NCBI GenBank assembly: GCA_951394405.1
Contig: OX596337.1
Location: 3,596,001-3,660,000 of the forward strand
Length of the DNA: 64,000 nucleotides
Direction of reading: 5' to 3'
Source of the DNA: Coprinellus micaceus
Taxonomy: Eukaryota > Basidiomycota > Agaricomycetes > Agaricales > Psathyrellaceae
Shown here: in pieces, positions 1 through 11,594 of the stretch
How the letters are laid out: every line of letters starts with the position of its first letter
Position numbering within the stretch: the stretch's first letter is position 1
Program-made: the position numbers and the translations under genes
Notes under the pieces: generated by a model
Told to the model about the DNA's origin: nothing
The model's input: only the letters and a program-made list of their open reading frames with translations
Databases searched by the model: none

Positions 1-310
1 CGGTGTGCTTGAAGGGCGCACTTGCATCGTAGGAGCAGTGGAGGCGCGAGATGTTCTCGTGGTCGAACAAGCCGTTATGGAACCTGCTCACATTCTCCCT
101 ATCTGCCTGCGCCGACTTTGCTGCGCCCTCGATCGAAGCTGCGCCGAGCTTGGGTTTGGTGGTGGTGGTGGTAGCCGGAGAAAGGCCCTTTTGAGCGCCA
201 TTGACGCCATTGGCCGGCTGCGATGAGGATAGATGGGATGTTTTGAGGCGCTTTGCGGAGGGGGAGTCGGGTGGGTGTGGCGAGCAGGAGCGTTCGCGGG
301 TGCGTGCCAT
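1..310 (-). CDS. OFD1/TPA1-like prolyl hydroxylase, N-terminal part (runs off left edge)
   Basis: An open frame starts at the ATG at 308-310 and stays open for 103 codons to the window edge, so only the amino end is visible. The first 65 or so residues are low-complexity (Ser/Pro/Lys/Thr-rich, with an 'AKRLK' nuclear-signal-like patch). They are followed by a segment with the pattern F-x-x-G-L-F-D...Y-x-x-S-A-P-F-K-H. That resembles the start of the 2-oxoglutarate/Fe(II) dioxygenase domain of fungal OFD1/TPA1 proteins, where an 'EPFKH' or 'KPYKH' motif precedes the catalytic fold. Members of that family hydroxylate ribosomal protein uS12 and act in oxygen sensing and translation termination. 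The catalytic His-Asp-His residues lie outside the window, so the assignment rests on this short segment alone. Confidence 0.55.
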   Translation of the reverse strand, partial: MARTRERSCSPHPPDSPSAKRLKTSHLSSSQPANGVNGAQKGLSPATTTTTKPKLGAASIEGAAKSAQADRENVSRFHNGLFDHENISRLHCSYDASAPFKHT

Positions 311-3300
311 GGTGGCTGGGAGATGTTCTGGGAGGGGGAGGGATCGCAGAGACTGGGACAGAAGATGATTTGTATATAATCACTTGAGCCGATATCCACA
401 CCCCTTGGGAATTTTTTGATCGAGACTGCACCCATTTGGGCGAGACGAGGCCAGACTTTACTGACTTCTTGTCCTTTTCTCCCGACTTCACCACCTTTGG
501 CTACAATTCTGGGGTTCATTTGTCCTATCGATCCTCCTCAATGTCCATTAACCCACAGACGCCCGTAAAACCCACTGGTGCAAGAGTTTATTCGACGCAA
601 CGACATTCGCTGAGTAGTGTGAGACACCAGCCAATCAGGAGCCGCGCTCGGTCGACTGGTCTCGACACAGCACCACGCCGCTCTTTCCGCACCATCTACA
701 AGCCAGATCCCCCCCTCCATCGCACTTCCACTGCGGCGCGGGCCCGAACTCCAGATTCCACCCAGATGGCCCATCCATCCATCCCCTCTCGGACACCAAG
801 AAGAAGAGCTTAACTTGGCCGCCCACTAACTATCCTGAATCACATCCTCAGAACGGTCTGAACCAATCTGACCAAGGCATCTCTGACCCAACAGTCTAAC
901 TGGATCTAGAACACCTGTCTCTGCCATATCAAGCCCTATGACGACGTGCATGAAAACAGGCTTCGACTGGCCCTGTCACGCTGCTGCTTCGGATCCCTTC
1001 TCCAACAATCTTCTTGGGCTGGGCTCTGCCGTGCTGCCAGATAGATAACCGGCGTTAACCAACTGACTTTGAAACTCGTTCCATAGGGGGTCGGTCGGCT
1101 GACCACCCTCCAGTGGGAGAATTTCCCCGCCTTTCGTTCGAATTCACGGGGGTGTATGTAAGTACTCCGTGCCTTCGAAACCGCGCTATTCTCGGGTTGC
1201 TTTGCTATTGGGTCCCGTGCACGACCGTTTCTCACTGGCTCCCCCGCGACCGGCGAGCCTAGATCGCCTTCGTTACCCCTCCCATGCTCATTGGCTGTTC
1301 ACGCTCTGGCGGTGTGCCTTGGACGGCCGCACTCTCCTGCCATCCGTCGTGAACCAGCCAGCGGATGCCGTAACCCTCCCCCGCCCATACCCTTCCAGAC
1401 TCAGCCTTGAACATACGAACCCCCTTCGGCTTGATGCACGCGTTTTTGAGGAATGGAATGGACGTTCTGCCAACATACCATATGCGGCACTCACATGCCC
1501 CCATCGGGCATCCAGGCTCTGTGCCCAGAGCACTCAAGCTTGGGTCTAATTTCCACTCCGGCACCTTGAGTATACGTGTATGTCTGCCTGAATTCCCTTT
1601 CCAGAAAGCGTGTTCGAGTTCACGGCTCGGAAATACCTAATCCTCTGCACAGCTAAGCGTATCTATCTCTGTTCCATCGTTCTCGTAAACCAGGGTCCCA
1701 GCGCCCTCCTCGTCTGGGCTCACACCCCACTTTCCTATCATCCTCTTTCGAACAACCGAGGAACCTTCCTACCACTTTCTCTCATTCCCTATAACCGCTT
1801 CGGACCTGAATCACCCCGTGCCCAGCACGCTGCCGTGTCCACGCGCGCGTGCCCCAGGCCGCGATCGCGTTCCAGGGCGCTCGAGCGCTCGGGATCGAGC
1901 GCCTAGGAACTTCCCTCGGGCCCCAAACTCGCCTCGGGCCCCACTGCTGTGAAGCCTGTGATGCCCGCACGCTCGTATGTCGTGATGCCGAACAAGATTT
2001 TGGGACTATGGCGGTGATATGCATGAGGGGATATGGGTAAAGGGGTGATTGCGGGCAGAGAATTTACTCTAGTTGGGTGCGGAGGTAGGTGTGGGTTGAG
2101 GTGTTATCTCTCCTCGATGATGGATTTAAGACCGGTTTTTCCGCCGTGCTTTGAAGATTCCTTTAAACGCTCTTTCGTGCCAGGATTGGGAGGAGGGGAA
2201 TTGCCTTGCCCGTCCTGCTTCGTCGTCGAGAGCGTCCTGGACTCCTTGCAGTACGGGTCGCGTCCACGTCTAGCCTAGCCGTTGACTTGCTTTTTCCTCG
2301 CTCTTGCTCGAAAGCTAAGCCCCGGCAGCTGGCGCCGCAGCCGACTGTATTCGATCGCGTACAGAGGCCTACAAACCTCAGTACACGGTGGCCAGCACAC
2401 GACGACGTTCCAGCCACACTATCCGTGCTCTCCGGCGCCACCTCGAGCGCCATGCTACTGGCTCAAAAGTCCTTGCGGACTCTCGACATTCGATAGCCGA
2501 CTGGACGACGTCGGCACGCCGCACCTTTCATCCTAAATTACGCACCTGGCACCTGCCACATCCTAAATTAACCTCCACCATCCAACGATCGCTCGCCTCG
2601 ACGCCTAGACGCCGGCTAGCTCCTTCCAACCCCGCCTCGACGCGCCTCGACTGCCACCCTCCACTCCTTATTTGAGTTTGTCTTATCTATGTCGCCGGAC
2701 TTGGGCCTTCCTTTCCTTAAAACCTTGAATGGCCAGATCAACTGGGGGCCTCGACTATCGCCTATCACCTATCGACGGCCTCGAGGATTGGAGCATGGTT
2801 GGTGCGGGATTCGGCGTGCATACGGAAATAGCTGCTCGGAGGGCTGGGCTCAAACCTTGAAATTAAGGGGACCATCGAGTGTTCGTAATTGTGCACGTAT
2901 GGGCGCTTACCGCTAAGCTCTCGACCCCGAAGTACTCGCCCAGCCCGCGATTGCAGGGTTTGTGGATTTAAAACGCGCCGAGAAGGTGGGTTGGAGTCTC
3001 CGAGTGGGCACACGCGTTAATGTGTTGAGAGTCGAAGGTCGCAGGGCTGGAAGGAATGGGCACGCGCTTAGCGCGTAGTTCTGGGCCCCCAGATGATCAC
3101 ACTGCGCGAAAACCCTACTGGAGTCGCTGGTTCACCTTGCCACTGGCCTGGAGCCAAGACCGGAACTGCGGGGGCCATTGGGGAAGTCATGTTAACTGGG
3201 ATCTCCAGTGACATCGGCTTTGGTGCCGCTGAAGCCACTCGGAGGCCAGCTAATCTGGGGTCGAGGCTAACTTTTCGGACTCCAGTTTGCCCGGCATTTG

Positions 3301-5004
3301 TCTGGTATTAGCTTGGTATTAGCGACTCCATCGCTGAAGCCAGCACAATTCCCAGTGACTCTGGCTCCGATCCTGCCCCACAATTTCCAGCGCTGGTGCC
3401 ACTCATGCGCCAGGTTAATTATCTCGAATCCCCCTGGAACCGTTGATTCCAGTAGGAATTTCACGCGGTGTCATGATCATGACCACCGAACTTCCACTAC
3501 CACCCAGCCCGCGATCGCACCAGGATTTGTGGATTCAGAACGTTTGTCGGAAGTCTCGCGGTCGCCTGAGTCTATGTCCGCCGAGAGTCACAGTCGAAGG
3601 CGCTGGTGGGAAGGGCATTCCGGACATACGAGCGTTTCGGAGGCGGGTCTGGGCTCTCGGAGGGGCAGCGCGCTGTGAATAGAAGATTAACTGCAATCTT
3701 TGGCTCCATAGCCTAGATCGCGCTTGGATTCGCTTCGTATGTCCGACTTGAACGAGAGTTTGAGTTCTTCTTCAACTCGAATATCACAGACCTTTCGCGC
3801 TAGTGGCCGAACGCACGTCAAAGTTCAAAACCTATTTTAAGAGAGAGGAAGCGGATGGTGCTTATCAGATAACGCTTCTCATCGAAACAGCGGGCGCTTA
3901 TCTATTCCTGATTTCGCCGGTAATCGATCGCAGCGCCACACTCTCGGGCGCTTCTTCCCTCGGGTGACTCCCACTCTATTTCTGAGTGACAACGTGGGAC
4001 GCCTCGTGGGGCGCGTGACGATGATTTTGGATGTGAAGCTAAACTTGCGTGACGGAGAGAAGGCTTCGGGATAAGGAGAAGGTGGTACGAGTGCTATGTG
4101 CTTATAAGTGTTCCTCCGATAGGCCGATACGCGTATTACGCCCACTCCACAACGTGCACTAGACGTTGAGCGAGAACGAGAAGGACCTCTGAGCGGCAGA
4201 GTCCCGTGTGCACTTTCACGATTCTTTCGTACACACGTTTGCGAGGGAAGCGCGGTAGACCCCGCGGCACCCCTTCATATAGGATAGGATATTGAGTCAT
4301 ATCAGTCACAAGAATCAGGACATGACGTCGTACAGAATACGTCGCCGCTCCAAGGTACCCCTTCTCGATTTCATCTGGCGAGGACTTCGACGACATCTGT
4401 TCGGCTGTGTATTGTCGACCCAGGGCGCGGATCGCGTTTGTTGGGTATGGGAGGGGGTACGGCAGGAGGGGTATGACGTGGTCGTTACAGTATATGGTCT
4501 AGACTTTGCAGTTAGGTGGACGAGAAGGCCGGACGCGGATGGTAAATGACCTAGGAAGACGGAGAAAAGCCCTGTTAGCTCGTTATCGGGGCAGATCACT
4601 CAGCGGCGAGGGGGGTGCCGTACGGAAAGGGAAGTCAGAGAAGTGAAAGTCGGGCAGAACGACCCGGGCCATGCGGGGTGCTGGAAATGAGCCTTCTGAA
4701 TGGGGAGCCCGGGTCGCAACAACGTCGAGCCTTCTGGAATCTGAGCGTTGTAGTGTACGTATGTCTACGACAAAATAAAATGACTGAGAGAAAGGTCGCG
4801 TGGATAAACTGGGGCGGCCTCTTGGGGGCCTGAGTGCTGGATGCATTGCTCAGGTCTGTGCCATGGAAGATCAGTTTTATTCTGAGGCGTAAAAACGTAA
4901 AAACGAGGTTCGTCATGGCAAAACCCGACAGCTTGTGGGTGAACCGTGCGAAGCCTCGAGTCACGGTCCTTCATCCCATCGACTCATCCATCGTCAAACC
5001 AGCA
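311..5004. other. Long gene-poor stretch, no convincing gene
   Basis: No open frame here has a recognisable domain, and the longest overlap one another in several frames, as chance frames do in GC-rich DNA. It holds the 5' flank of the leftmost gene and the 5' flank of the first F-box gene. Two segments near 2940-3080 and 3505-3640 share scattered similarity (both contain 'CCCAGCCCGCGAT' followed by 'TTTGTGGATT'), which may be remnants of an old repeat. Two copies of the nonamer GGGCGCTTA lie at 2901 and 3892. Confidence 0.5.
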
Positions 5005-6909
5005 ATGGCCGGACTCGAATCTACACGGCGTGCGATCGATGCTCAAATCGAGCAACTGGACACCGAAATATTACAATGCCGGTCTCGCCTAGCGTCATTG
5101 GAGGCCGAGAAGGTCGGGTTGAAGCGACGTCGGAATGCTTTAGCGCCCATTGCTCGACTGCCAGCGGAACTCCTTTCCAAAGTGTTCTCGTCCTACCGTA
5201 CCCCGCTCTCCCACTCGGAGCTCAATGCGTTTTGCTATTACGAACGCGGGGACTTTGTGGCCGAAGCAGACCTTCAAGGCCCTCGAGCTCGAGAAGCAGC
5301 GTACCAAAAGCTTCTATGCCCCGACACTTTGGCTCTTTGTCACGTCAGCCAAGCCTGGAGGGACGTGGCCTTTGGCTTCCAAGGCCTATGGACCCATATA
5401 CAAATACAGCTGCGTTCCTCTCCAGACCTATTCAAGATGATGTGGAGAAATGCTGGCAAGCTTCCAATTCAGTTGGACATCGCAGCCTCACTACCCGACC
5501 GCCTCGATTACGATTGTGAAGCGGATGATTTCCCAGCATTCGCCCTCGTCGTCGGCCTCCTAAAACTTTCCTTGGGGAGGTTCAAGTCTATCGGCATCTA
5601 CACCCACCCACATCAACTCCTCAATGCAATGCCTGGACGCGGCGAACATTTGGAATCCTTGGTTGTAGTGGACTTGGGGGAATATGACCGACTTCCCCAG
5701 GAAAGGGTACTATATAGTGAAGTACTCGTGGGTGGATGCCCTAACCTGAGGCACCTGGAACTCGTAGCTGTCCCTATTCCCTGGTCGTCCCCCCTCCTGT
5801 CCTCGCCACATCTTACACACCTTGCTCTCGATTACACTCCTCGTCCAACTCCGGAATCTATCGCCGACTTGATCTCCACAGTCAGGCGCCTACCTCTGCT
5901 GAAGTATATGAAGCTCCGCGATTACACACATACGGAGGATGAAGAAATGGACTTCATTCTGCCCCGCACAGCGGATCGGAGTCCAATCGAGTTGACCAAG
6001 CTCGAAGTCCTCGACGTTCACTGGGGTCATCGTGGACCTTTGACTGCCTTCCTCAGCCTCCTTCGCATCCCAGAAGACATCCAATCACTCTCCATCGACT
6101 CTGGGGATCTGGACTTTAACCTTGCGGAGGCGATTCTCAATTTCTCCGCCCTCGGGCGAAGCGGTGACAATCCCATTTTGCCCGAGGCAATTGAGATCAT
6201 GTTTGGAGAGGCCAGTTGTTGGAAGGAACAGTGTTTCAAATGGCAGACCAAGGGGGAGGGCCCAATGTCATACAAGGTGCTCGCACAGGACAGTACTCAG
6301 CCAGCATGGTTGAGGATCCAGGTCAGCACCCCTCCTGACCCTAATCCCACCGCATTCCGCCTCCCTTGGTCTTTCGACAACTTGCGATCTATTAGCATGT
6401 TTATCGCGCCAACGCCGGACACATTTTGGGAATTGCTTGCGACCTTGCACACTTTGGAGATAATCCAGGTCACCGCCCGTGATTGCCAGCCGTTTTTCGC
6501 TGCATTGTCCAACACACCCAACGACTCCATCCTTGACACAGAGCCGAGGGCAGGTCCGGACGTCCAACCAATACCGCATGAATACTCCATGGAGCCGCCA
6601 ACGCCAAATATTACGTTCCCTGGACTCCGAGCGATCTGGTTCGCGGAAGTTCGCGATATTGGGCCGGCCGGTACGCCTTCGCCGTTCTCCCCGTCTGCGG
6701 CAATTCCCTTCGCCGAAGAAGTTTTAGATGCCCTCAAGAAGCGGGGTAGCGACGACCCTTTGGAGGAAATGAGGTTCTTACATTGTGGACAACTCGCTTT
6801 GCCCTCAAGGGCCTTCAAAATCTTGTCCCCTGCGACACGGTGTATCGTTTGGGAGGGGCGTGTTTATGTTAGAAACGAGACGGGAGGCCGTGCCGAACGA
6901 TTCTCCTGA
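5005..6909 (+). CDS. F-box protein 1 (subfamily A), intact
   Basis: Intronless, 634 residues. The frame is open from 4834, but the ATG at 5005 is preferred because the preceding bases (TCGTCAAACCAGCA) match the same position in the next paralogue at 7203. Residues 5-42 form a coiled coil, followed by the basic 'KRRRNA' and an F-box-like domain from 'PIARLPAELLSKVF' through 'LCHVSQAWRDVA', with a roughly 45-residue insertion between its first two helices. The remainder is a degenerate leucine-rich region. Proteins of this type normally bind Skp1 through the F-box and present substrates to an SCF ubiquitin ligase through the C-terminal repeats. The substrate cannot be inferred. It heads a tandem trio with the genes at 7203 and 9540. 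Confidence 0.88.
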   Translation: MAGLESTRRAIDAQIEQLDTEILQCRSRLASLEAEKVGLKRRRNALAPIARLPAELLSKVFSSYRTPLSHSELNAFCYYERGDFVAEADLQGPRAREAAYQKLLCPDTLALCHVSQAWRDVAFGFQGLWTHIQIQLRSSPDLFKMMWRNAGKLPIQLDIAASLPDRLDYDCEADDFPAFALVVGLLKLSLGRFKSIGIYTHPHQLLNAMPGRGEHLESLVVVDLGEYDRLPQERVLYSEVLVGGCPNLRHLELVAVPIPWSSPLLSSPHLTHLALDYTPRPTPESIADLISTVRRLPLLKYMKLRDYTHTEDEEMDFILPRTADRSPIELTKLEVLDVHWGHRGPLTAFLSLLRIPEDIQSLSIDSGDLDFNLAEAILNFSALGRSGDNPILPEAIEIMFGEASCWKEQCFKWQTKGEGPMSYKVLAQDSTQPAWLRIQVSTPPDPNPTAFRLPWSFDNLRSISMFIAPTPDTFWELLATLHTLEIIQVTARDCQPFFAALSNTPNDSILDTEPRAGPDVQPIPHEYSMEPPTPNITFPGLRAIWFAEVRDIGPAGTPSPFSPSAAIPFAEEVLDALKKRGSDDPLEEMRFLHCGQLALPSRAFKILSPATRCIVWEGRVYVRNETGGRAERFS

Positions 6910-7202
6910 CGTTCTGACTCGATCCCCTCTATATCTGCTGTTGTATCTTGTAACACTTCCAATTTTCGGTATACTATTTGGCTACCGACGATGGACTTTT
7001 CCTTAGTGCTTACACTTCTCCTCAGACAGATCGCGGATGGGGCTGCTTTGTGATTCCCTGGAGTATCACCCATCGTTGCCGCCAGCGTCACCTACTGGTA
7101 GCATTTCTTGATCACGGCAAACGCCGACTTGGATTAGGTGTGAAGGGAACAATGAAAGCCCGTGCCCTCCTCCTCACCTAGTCACTCGTCGTCAAATCAG
7201 CG

Positions 7203-9026
7203 ATGGCCGACTTTAAAGCTGCTCAGAAAGTTATCGATACAGAAATAAAGGAAATTGAAACCGGGATCGAAGCCCTTCTCTCCCGAATCGCGTCGATGGA
7301 AACAGAAAAAGTCGAGCTGCGGCGACGTCGGAATGCCTTTGCGCCAATTGCACGACTTCCCCCAGAACTCATCATCAAAATATCTTCTTACCTCCACCTC
7401 TAGCATGCAGAACTGGAAGATACATCGATATCGTACGACGAACTGGAGAAAACCATATACGATGGTTCAAGTGCATTCGATCGATCCAACGACAAATCAA
7501 AGTATCAAGACGCTTTGTATCGCCAAGTTTCACGCCCACCGGCACTCCAAATGTCCCATATTTGCCACATTTGGAGGGAGCTTACAATGGGATCGTCGGA
7601 GTGCTGGAGTCACATCCAGATATGCGACGATACCATCCCCGACATGTTGCGGTTCATGTGGCACAATGCTGGTGATCAACTCATTGATCTGGAATACGGC
7701 GGCACGCCCCCTCATCTAAACCGTCTTCCGAATCCAGCAACAGTCGCCCTTCTCCAAGAGATGCTCGCATCCAGTCTTGGGAGGTTCAAGTCTTTCGCAT
7801 CGTTTCGCCGGTCATACGATTCTGGCAAGAAAGTGTCTGACCTCCTCTCTGTGGTGACTCGCACTGGCAGGGCCGATCATCTGCAATCTGTTGTCCTGAA
7901 GGAACAGATGCATAGCGCCCATGTAGGGAACGACAACTTCCTCGCTGGAGGAACTCCCCTCCTTCGCACCCTGGTGTTCGAAGGAATCTCCATTTCTTGG
8001 AGATCGAGAGTCCTAGCATCACCTCAACTCACACTCGTTGAGCTCACCCACACCCCAGAGCCGACCCCGGAAACCGTGATCGAATTCCTCTCTTTTCTTG
8101 CCAGCGCGCGCCAACTTAGATCGTTATTAGCGACATTTCCTATGGTTTCCCCCCACCAACAATGGGATTTCACTGCAGTTCAATCCGCCTTCCGAACTCC
8201 TATCCCCCTCTCCAGCATCGACTTAGCCTTCCAAGTCGTCTCAATCCGTCCAGAGCCACTCCTTGCCATTCTCCCTGCGATTCGTATCCGCAAGAATATC
8301 CCCAAACTCGTCGTTGTTTGTATGAAGGAGGGAGAGCTTCTCCAAGAATGCCTGGCTAACTCCCTTACAAGCGGGATCGGTTCGTGCCCTTGGGTTCCAC
8401 CCGAACAACTCCACTTTGGCGATGGGATGTTACTGGGGCTGAAGAAGGCCAGGATCCAATGGATTGACTCGTCAGGGTCGGGCCACGCCCCCCGACGTTG
8501 CCTCCAAATAGTTGGAATACTACCCAGCCCTGCCGATCCTATTATGCTGCTTCCTCTTACGGCGGCCTATCGACTTCCGTGGTCTTACACCCACATCAGA
8601 GCCGTTATTTTTGAGAGATCTTCAGTATCCACGCATACGCCGTTCTGGAAAGTCCTTGCGCGCCAACGAAGCCTGGAGTACGTACGCCTCCCCGCGACGG
8701 AATCCCATGACTTCCTTCAGCAAATGGACGAGGGCCTCGAGGCTGAGTCAGAGCTCGATGCGATCCCGGACAGTGGAGAGACGCCATTTCCTGGATTACT
8801 TTGTATCCACTTTTACGATGTCAAGGCAGAGTTGGGTAACGCTGATCGAGCGTTTTTAAACGAGCTCGAAGAAGTGCTGCGGATAAGGCAGAGGAGAAAC
8901 GGGGCTCCGCGCCTCCGAGAACTTGCGTTCTACGAATGCTCCCCTTGGGTTGCCTCAACCGATCTTCCAAAATTATTCTCCCCCATGGTGGACAGCATTA
9001 TCTGGGACGGTGAAATCATCCTGTAG
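7203..9026 (+). pseudogene. F-box protein 2 (subfamily A), broken by one in-frame TAG
   Basis: The ATG at 7203 opens a frame with the coiled coil and first F-box helix typical of its neighbours ('FAPIARLPPELIIKI'). The frame stops at a TAG at 7401-7403, after 66 codons. The same frame then continues without another stop to 9026, another 541 codons, including the second F-box helix ('CHIWRELTMG') and the leucine-rich remainder. No frame shift or length change is needed to align it with the 5005 and 9540 paralogues, so a single nonsense substitution is the simplest reading. 'CCTCCACCTCTAG' just before the stop resembles a 3' splice site, but removing an intron there would delete conserved F-box residues. 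A translated product would be the 66-residue coiled coil only, or an F-box-less protein from an internal start. Confidence 0.75.
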
Positions 9027-9539
9027 GCAATAACAGCTTCCAGTGCTTTGTCTACCTTACCCAAATATTCGAGAATATTCGCCGTCCACATGTCAAGGCT
9101 CCTCCCCCTCCGCCCCCGTTGCCCTACTTTGTATTACGGTCCCGTCTCGAACTCCGTGTTTCGTCTCGTGCCCCATTCAATTGTGTATCCCCCGTTCCTA
9201 TGGACATTTGCATGTACACTGTACCTGGGAGAGAATACGACGGGACGTTGTTCTCTAAGTTGTCTCTACATGTACACCCACACCCCGTCCTCCTTGCATC
9301 CGCGCTCCCACCTGGCGGCTACCCGTCCACAGACTCGTGGGCTGGGTTTATTCAACTGAAGCACTGGCTTCCTAAGAGTGTCAACGGCTCGGTTGGATCG
9401 CTGATCGATGAACGTCACTTGAACCGGGGAGAAGCCATTCGAGACCGAGTCCTGGACGTCACCGAGGAATATAAAGGCCCATCTGTGCCTTGGGTCTTCC
9501 CCTCACCTCTTCCACCATTTCACTTCTTGCCCTTCACTA
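9027..9539. other. Intergenic, 3' flank of F-box 2 and promoter of F-box 3
   Basis: Open frames here overlap in three phases and show no domain. A TATA box lies at 9470, about 70 bp before the next ATG. Confidence 0.5.
9470..9475 (+). promoter_or_regulatory. TATA box of F-box gene 3
   Basis: TATAAA lies 65-70 bp upstream of the ATG at 9540, a normal spacing for a fungal core promoter with a short leader. Confidence 0.5.
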
Positions 9540-11420
9540 ATGTCGGGGCTCACTTATAACCTCAGCGCGATAGAGGGAGAAATCCAGAGAATCGAATCCC
9601 AGATAGCTCAGTTGGAGTCCGCCAAGGTCGACTTGCAGCATCAGGCCACCAATATGAAAAAGCGCCGCAACGCTACAGTACCGATCTCTCAAATCCCCCC
9701 AGAAATTCTCGTCAAAATCTTTGCAGGTTTCCTCACTCGAGTCTCCAGTGCGAACCTTGCCCAACTACCTGGGGAGATCGAGTCGATGGCAGTTCGATCA
9801 TCAAGCGACAACATCGATGTTGAGCTGACCCGCCCTCAAAGGAAGGCGACAAGTGATAGGCTACTGCGCCCCAGTGTCCTCGACCTCTGTCACGTCAGTC
9901 AGGAGTGGAGGAGGCTCGCGCATGGGTTCCGTGAGCTGTGGAGCCACATCCAAGTTCAGCTGGGTACCGCTCCAGATCTGGTCGAGCTCATGTGGAAGAA
10001 TGCTGGCGAGGCCCTCATCCGGCTTGATGTAACTTGCACCCCGAGGGATGTGCTCCGTCCCGATGCAGACCTTCCAACCCTCTCCGTCCTCAAGGAGCTA
10101 TTGGGGAGGAGTCTTGGAAGAATTCAGTCTGTCAAACTTTACTGCCGCGCCGAGAGTCTGCTCGATGTTATGAAGGCACAGGCGGAGCACTTGGTGGCCT
10201 TGGTGGCAATGGAGAACAATATGGGCCGCCGTTTCATAGCGGATCCCCATTTCCTCGGAGGGTATTCCCCAAACTTGCGTCGCCTCGAGCTCACAGGGAT
10301 CACGGTTCCCTGGACGTCACCTATCATCACCCCCCGGCTCACCCATCTCCTCGTCGACATCAATCGAATGCCAACAAACCCGAAGACCATTGCAGATTTG
10401 GTTTCCCTTCTTCGCCAATTTGATCGGCTCAAAGCCTTCAAAGTTTACTTCGACTACCCTGCGGCCGACGACGACATCGAATTTTACTTGTCTTCAACAA
10501 GTAACAGGTCTCCCATCCACCTCCCAGAACTCGAAGTTCTCAACATCCATTCCGTTCATCGTGGGCCGCTAGCCGCCATCTTATCGCTAATACACGTACC
10601 AAAGGACATCCCAAGGCTCGTGGTAACCAGTGGGAGCATCGACCATGATAGTGCTGAGAGGATCCTCAACTTTGCGAGATGCGGGCGAATCCCCGAGAAC
10701 TTCATTGCGCCTGAAGAAGTGGAGGTTGGTCACCACCATGCGGCTTGTTGGAAGGAACAGCGGTTTCAGTGGGTGGACAGCAACTCCCGGGGAAATGCGT
10801 TCGATTCCTTAATCAAGGCGCCTAAACTTCCGTGGCAAGAGTTCATGGTCTCTCACCCACCTGACGTATTCCCCACCGCACATCGACTTCCGTGGTCGTT
10901 CGAAAACCTTCGAGCCCTCAACATTGTGTGCGATCGGGTTCCGAGCGAGGTTTGGGAGAGGCTCTCTTCCCTGCGGTTCTTGGAGATCGTCAACGTATAT
11001 GGCCTGGAGCAGCAGGATTTCGTGACTGCTATCCAAACCATCAGTCATGGAGGGCCCGCAGGAACTGGTCTTGTTCTGTCCCCCAACTCGCCACAATCGG
11101 CTGGGGCGACGCGACAGGGGCCCTTCGTCTTTCCTGCTCTCCGTGCCGTTAGTTTCACTCGCTTTCACTGGGATATCAGGCACGCGGCCCGAACTGCTGC
11201 GGTACCTATCGAGAATGCGACCGAGCGTTTCTTGGAGGACTTGGCACGAGCGCTAACGAGCTGGGGAGGGAAGCTGAAAGAGTTGAAGTTCGAAGAGTGC
11301 AAGGACATTGAGCTTGATATTGGCTGGTTGGATGGGTTGATGTCGGGGATAGATTGCATCGTCTGGGAGAGGCGTGTGTTTCTTCAGAATGTTGAGACTC
11401 GAAGGGCACAAGAAATTTGA
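9540..11420 (+). CDS. F-box protein 3 (subfamily A), intact
   Basis: Intronless, 626 residues. Residues 8-40 form a heptad-like coiled coil ending in 'KKRRNATVPISQIPPEILV', the start of the F-box-like domain, which closes at 'DLCHVSQEWRRLAHGF'. The C-terminal two thirds carry irregular leucine-rich repeats. The block 'ACWKEQRFQW', near residues 400-410, is shared with the 5005 paralogue ('SCWKEQCFKW'), so the two are recent relatives. Both end with a conserved 'IDCIVWERRVF'-like strand. The start follows a TATA box. Together with 5005 and 7203 it forms a head-to-tail array consistent with local duplication. Confidence 0.88.
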   Translation: MSGLTYNLSAIEGEIQRIESQIAQLESAKVDLQHQATNMKKRRNATVPISQIPPEILVKIFAGFLTRVSSANLAQLPGEIESMAVRSSSDNIDVELTRPQRKATSDRLLRPSVLDLCHVSQEWRRLAHGFRELWSHIQVQLGTAPDLVELMWKNAGEALIRLDVTCTPRDVLRPDADLPTLSVLKELLGRSLGRIQSVKLYCRAESLLDVMKAQAEHLVALVAMENNMGRRFIADPHFLGGYSPNLRRLELTGITVPWTSPIITPRLTHLLVDINRMPTNPKTIADLVSLLRQFDRLKAFKVYFDYPAADDDIEFYLSSTSNRSPIHLPELEVLNIHSVHRGPLAAILSLIHVPKDIPRLVVTSGSIDHDSAERILNFARCGRIPENFIAPEEVEVGHHHAACWKEQRFQWVDSNSRGNAFDSLIKAPKLPWQEFMVSHPPDVFPTAHRLPWSFENLRALNIVCDRVPSEVWERLSSLRFLEIVNVYGLEQQDFVTAIQTISHGGPAGTGLVLSPNSPQSAGATRQGPFVFPALRAVSFTRFHWDIRHAARTAAVPIENATERFLEDLARALTSWGGKLKELKFEECKDIELDIGWLDGLMSGIDCIVWERRVFLQNVETRRAQEI

Positions 11421-11594
11421 ATCCTGTATTACCAGAGCACTGCGATCGAATTAAAACCCGTATCACACGAGAGAGAACAAGGAGGTTAAGGCGCGTTGCG
11501 CTAAGCCACGAGATTAATGGGGCGGTATCGGATAAAGCACAGAGACGGTGAGATGAAGAAGGTATGATGAATGCTCCCCGCGGCGAAGAGAGGC

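Noticed and set aside
2940..3640. Two diverged copies of a repeat near 2940 and 3505
   Set aside because: Only short patches match by eye. Too weak to annotate without an alignment.
7380..7403. Possible intron ending CTCTAG that would remove the TAG of F-box gene 2
   Set aside because: No donor upstream keeps both the F-box and the frame, and the uncut frame aligns with its paralogues without gaps.
9119..9559. 146-codon frame between F-box genes 2 and 3
   Set aside because: Overlaps two other frames and the start of gene 3, with no domain.
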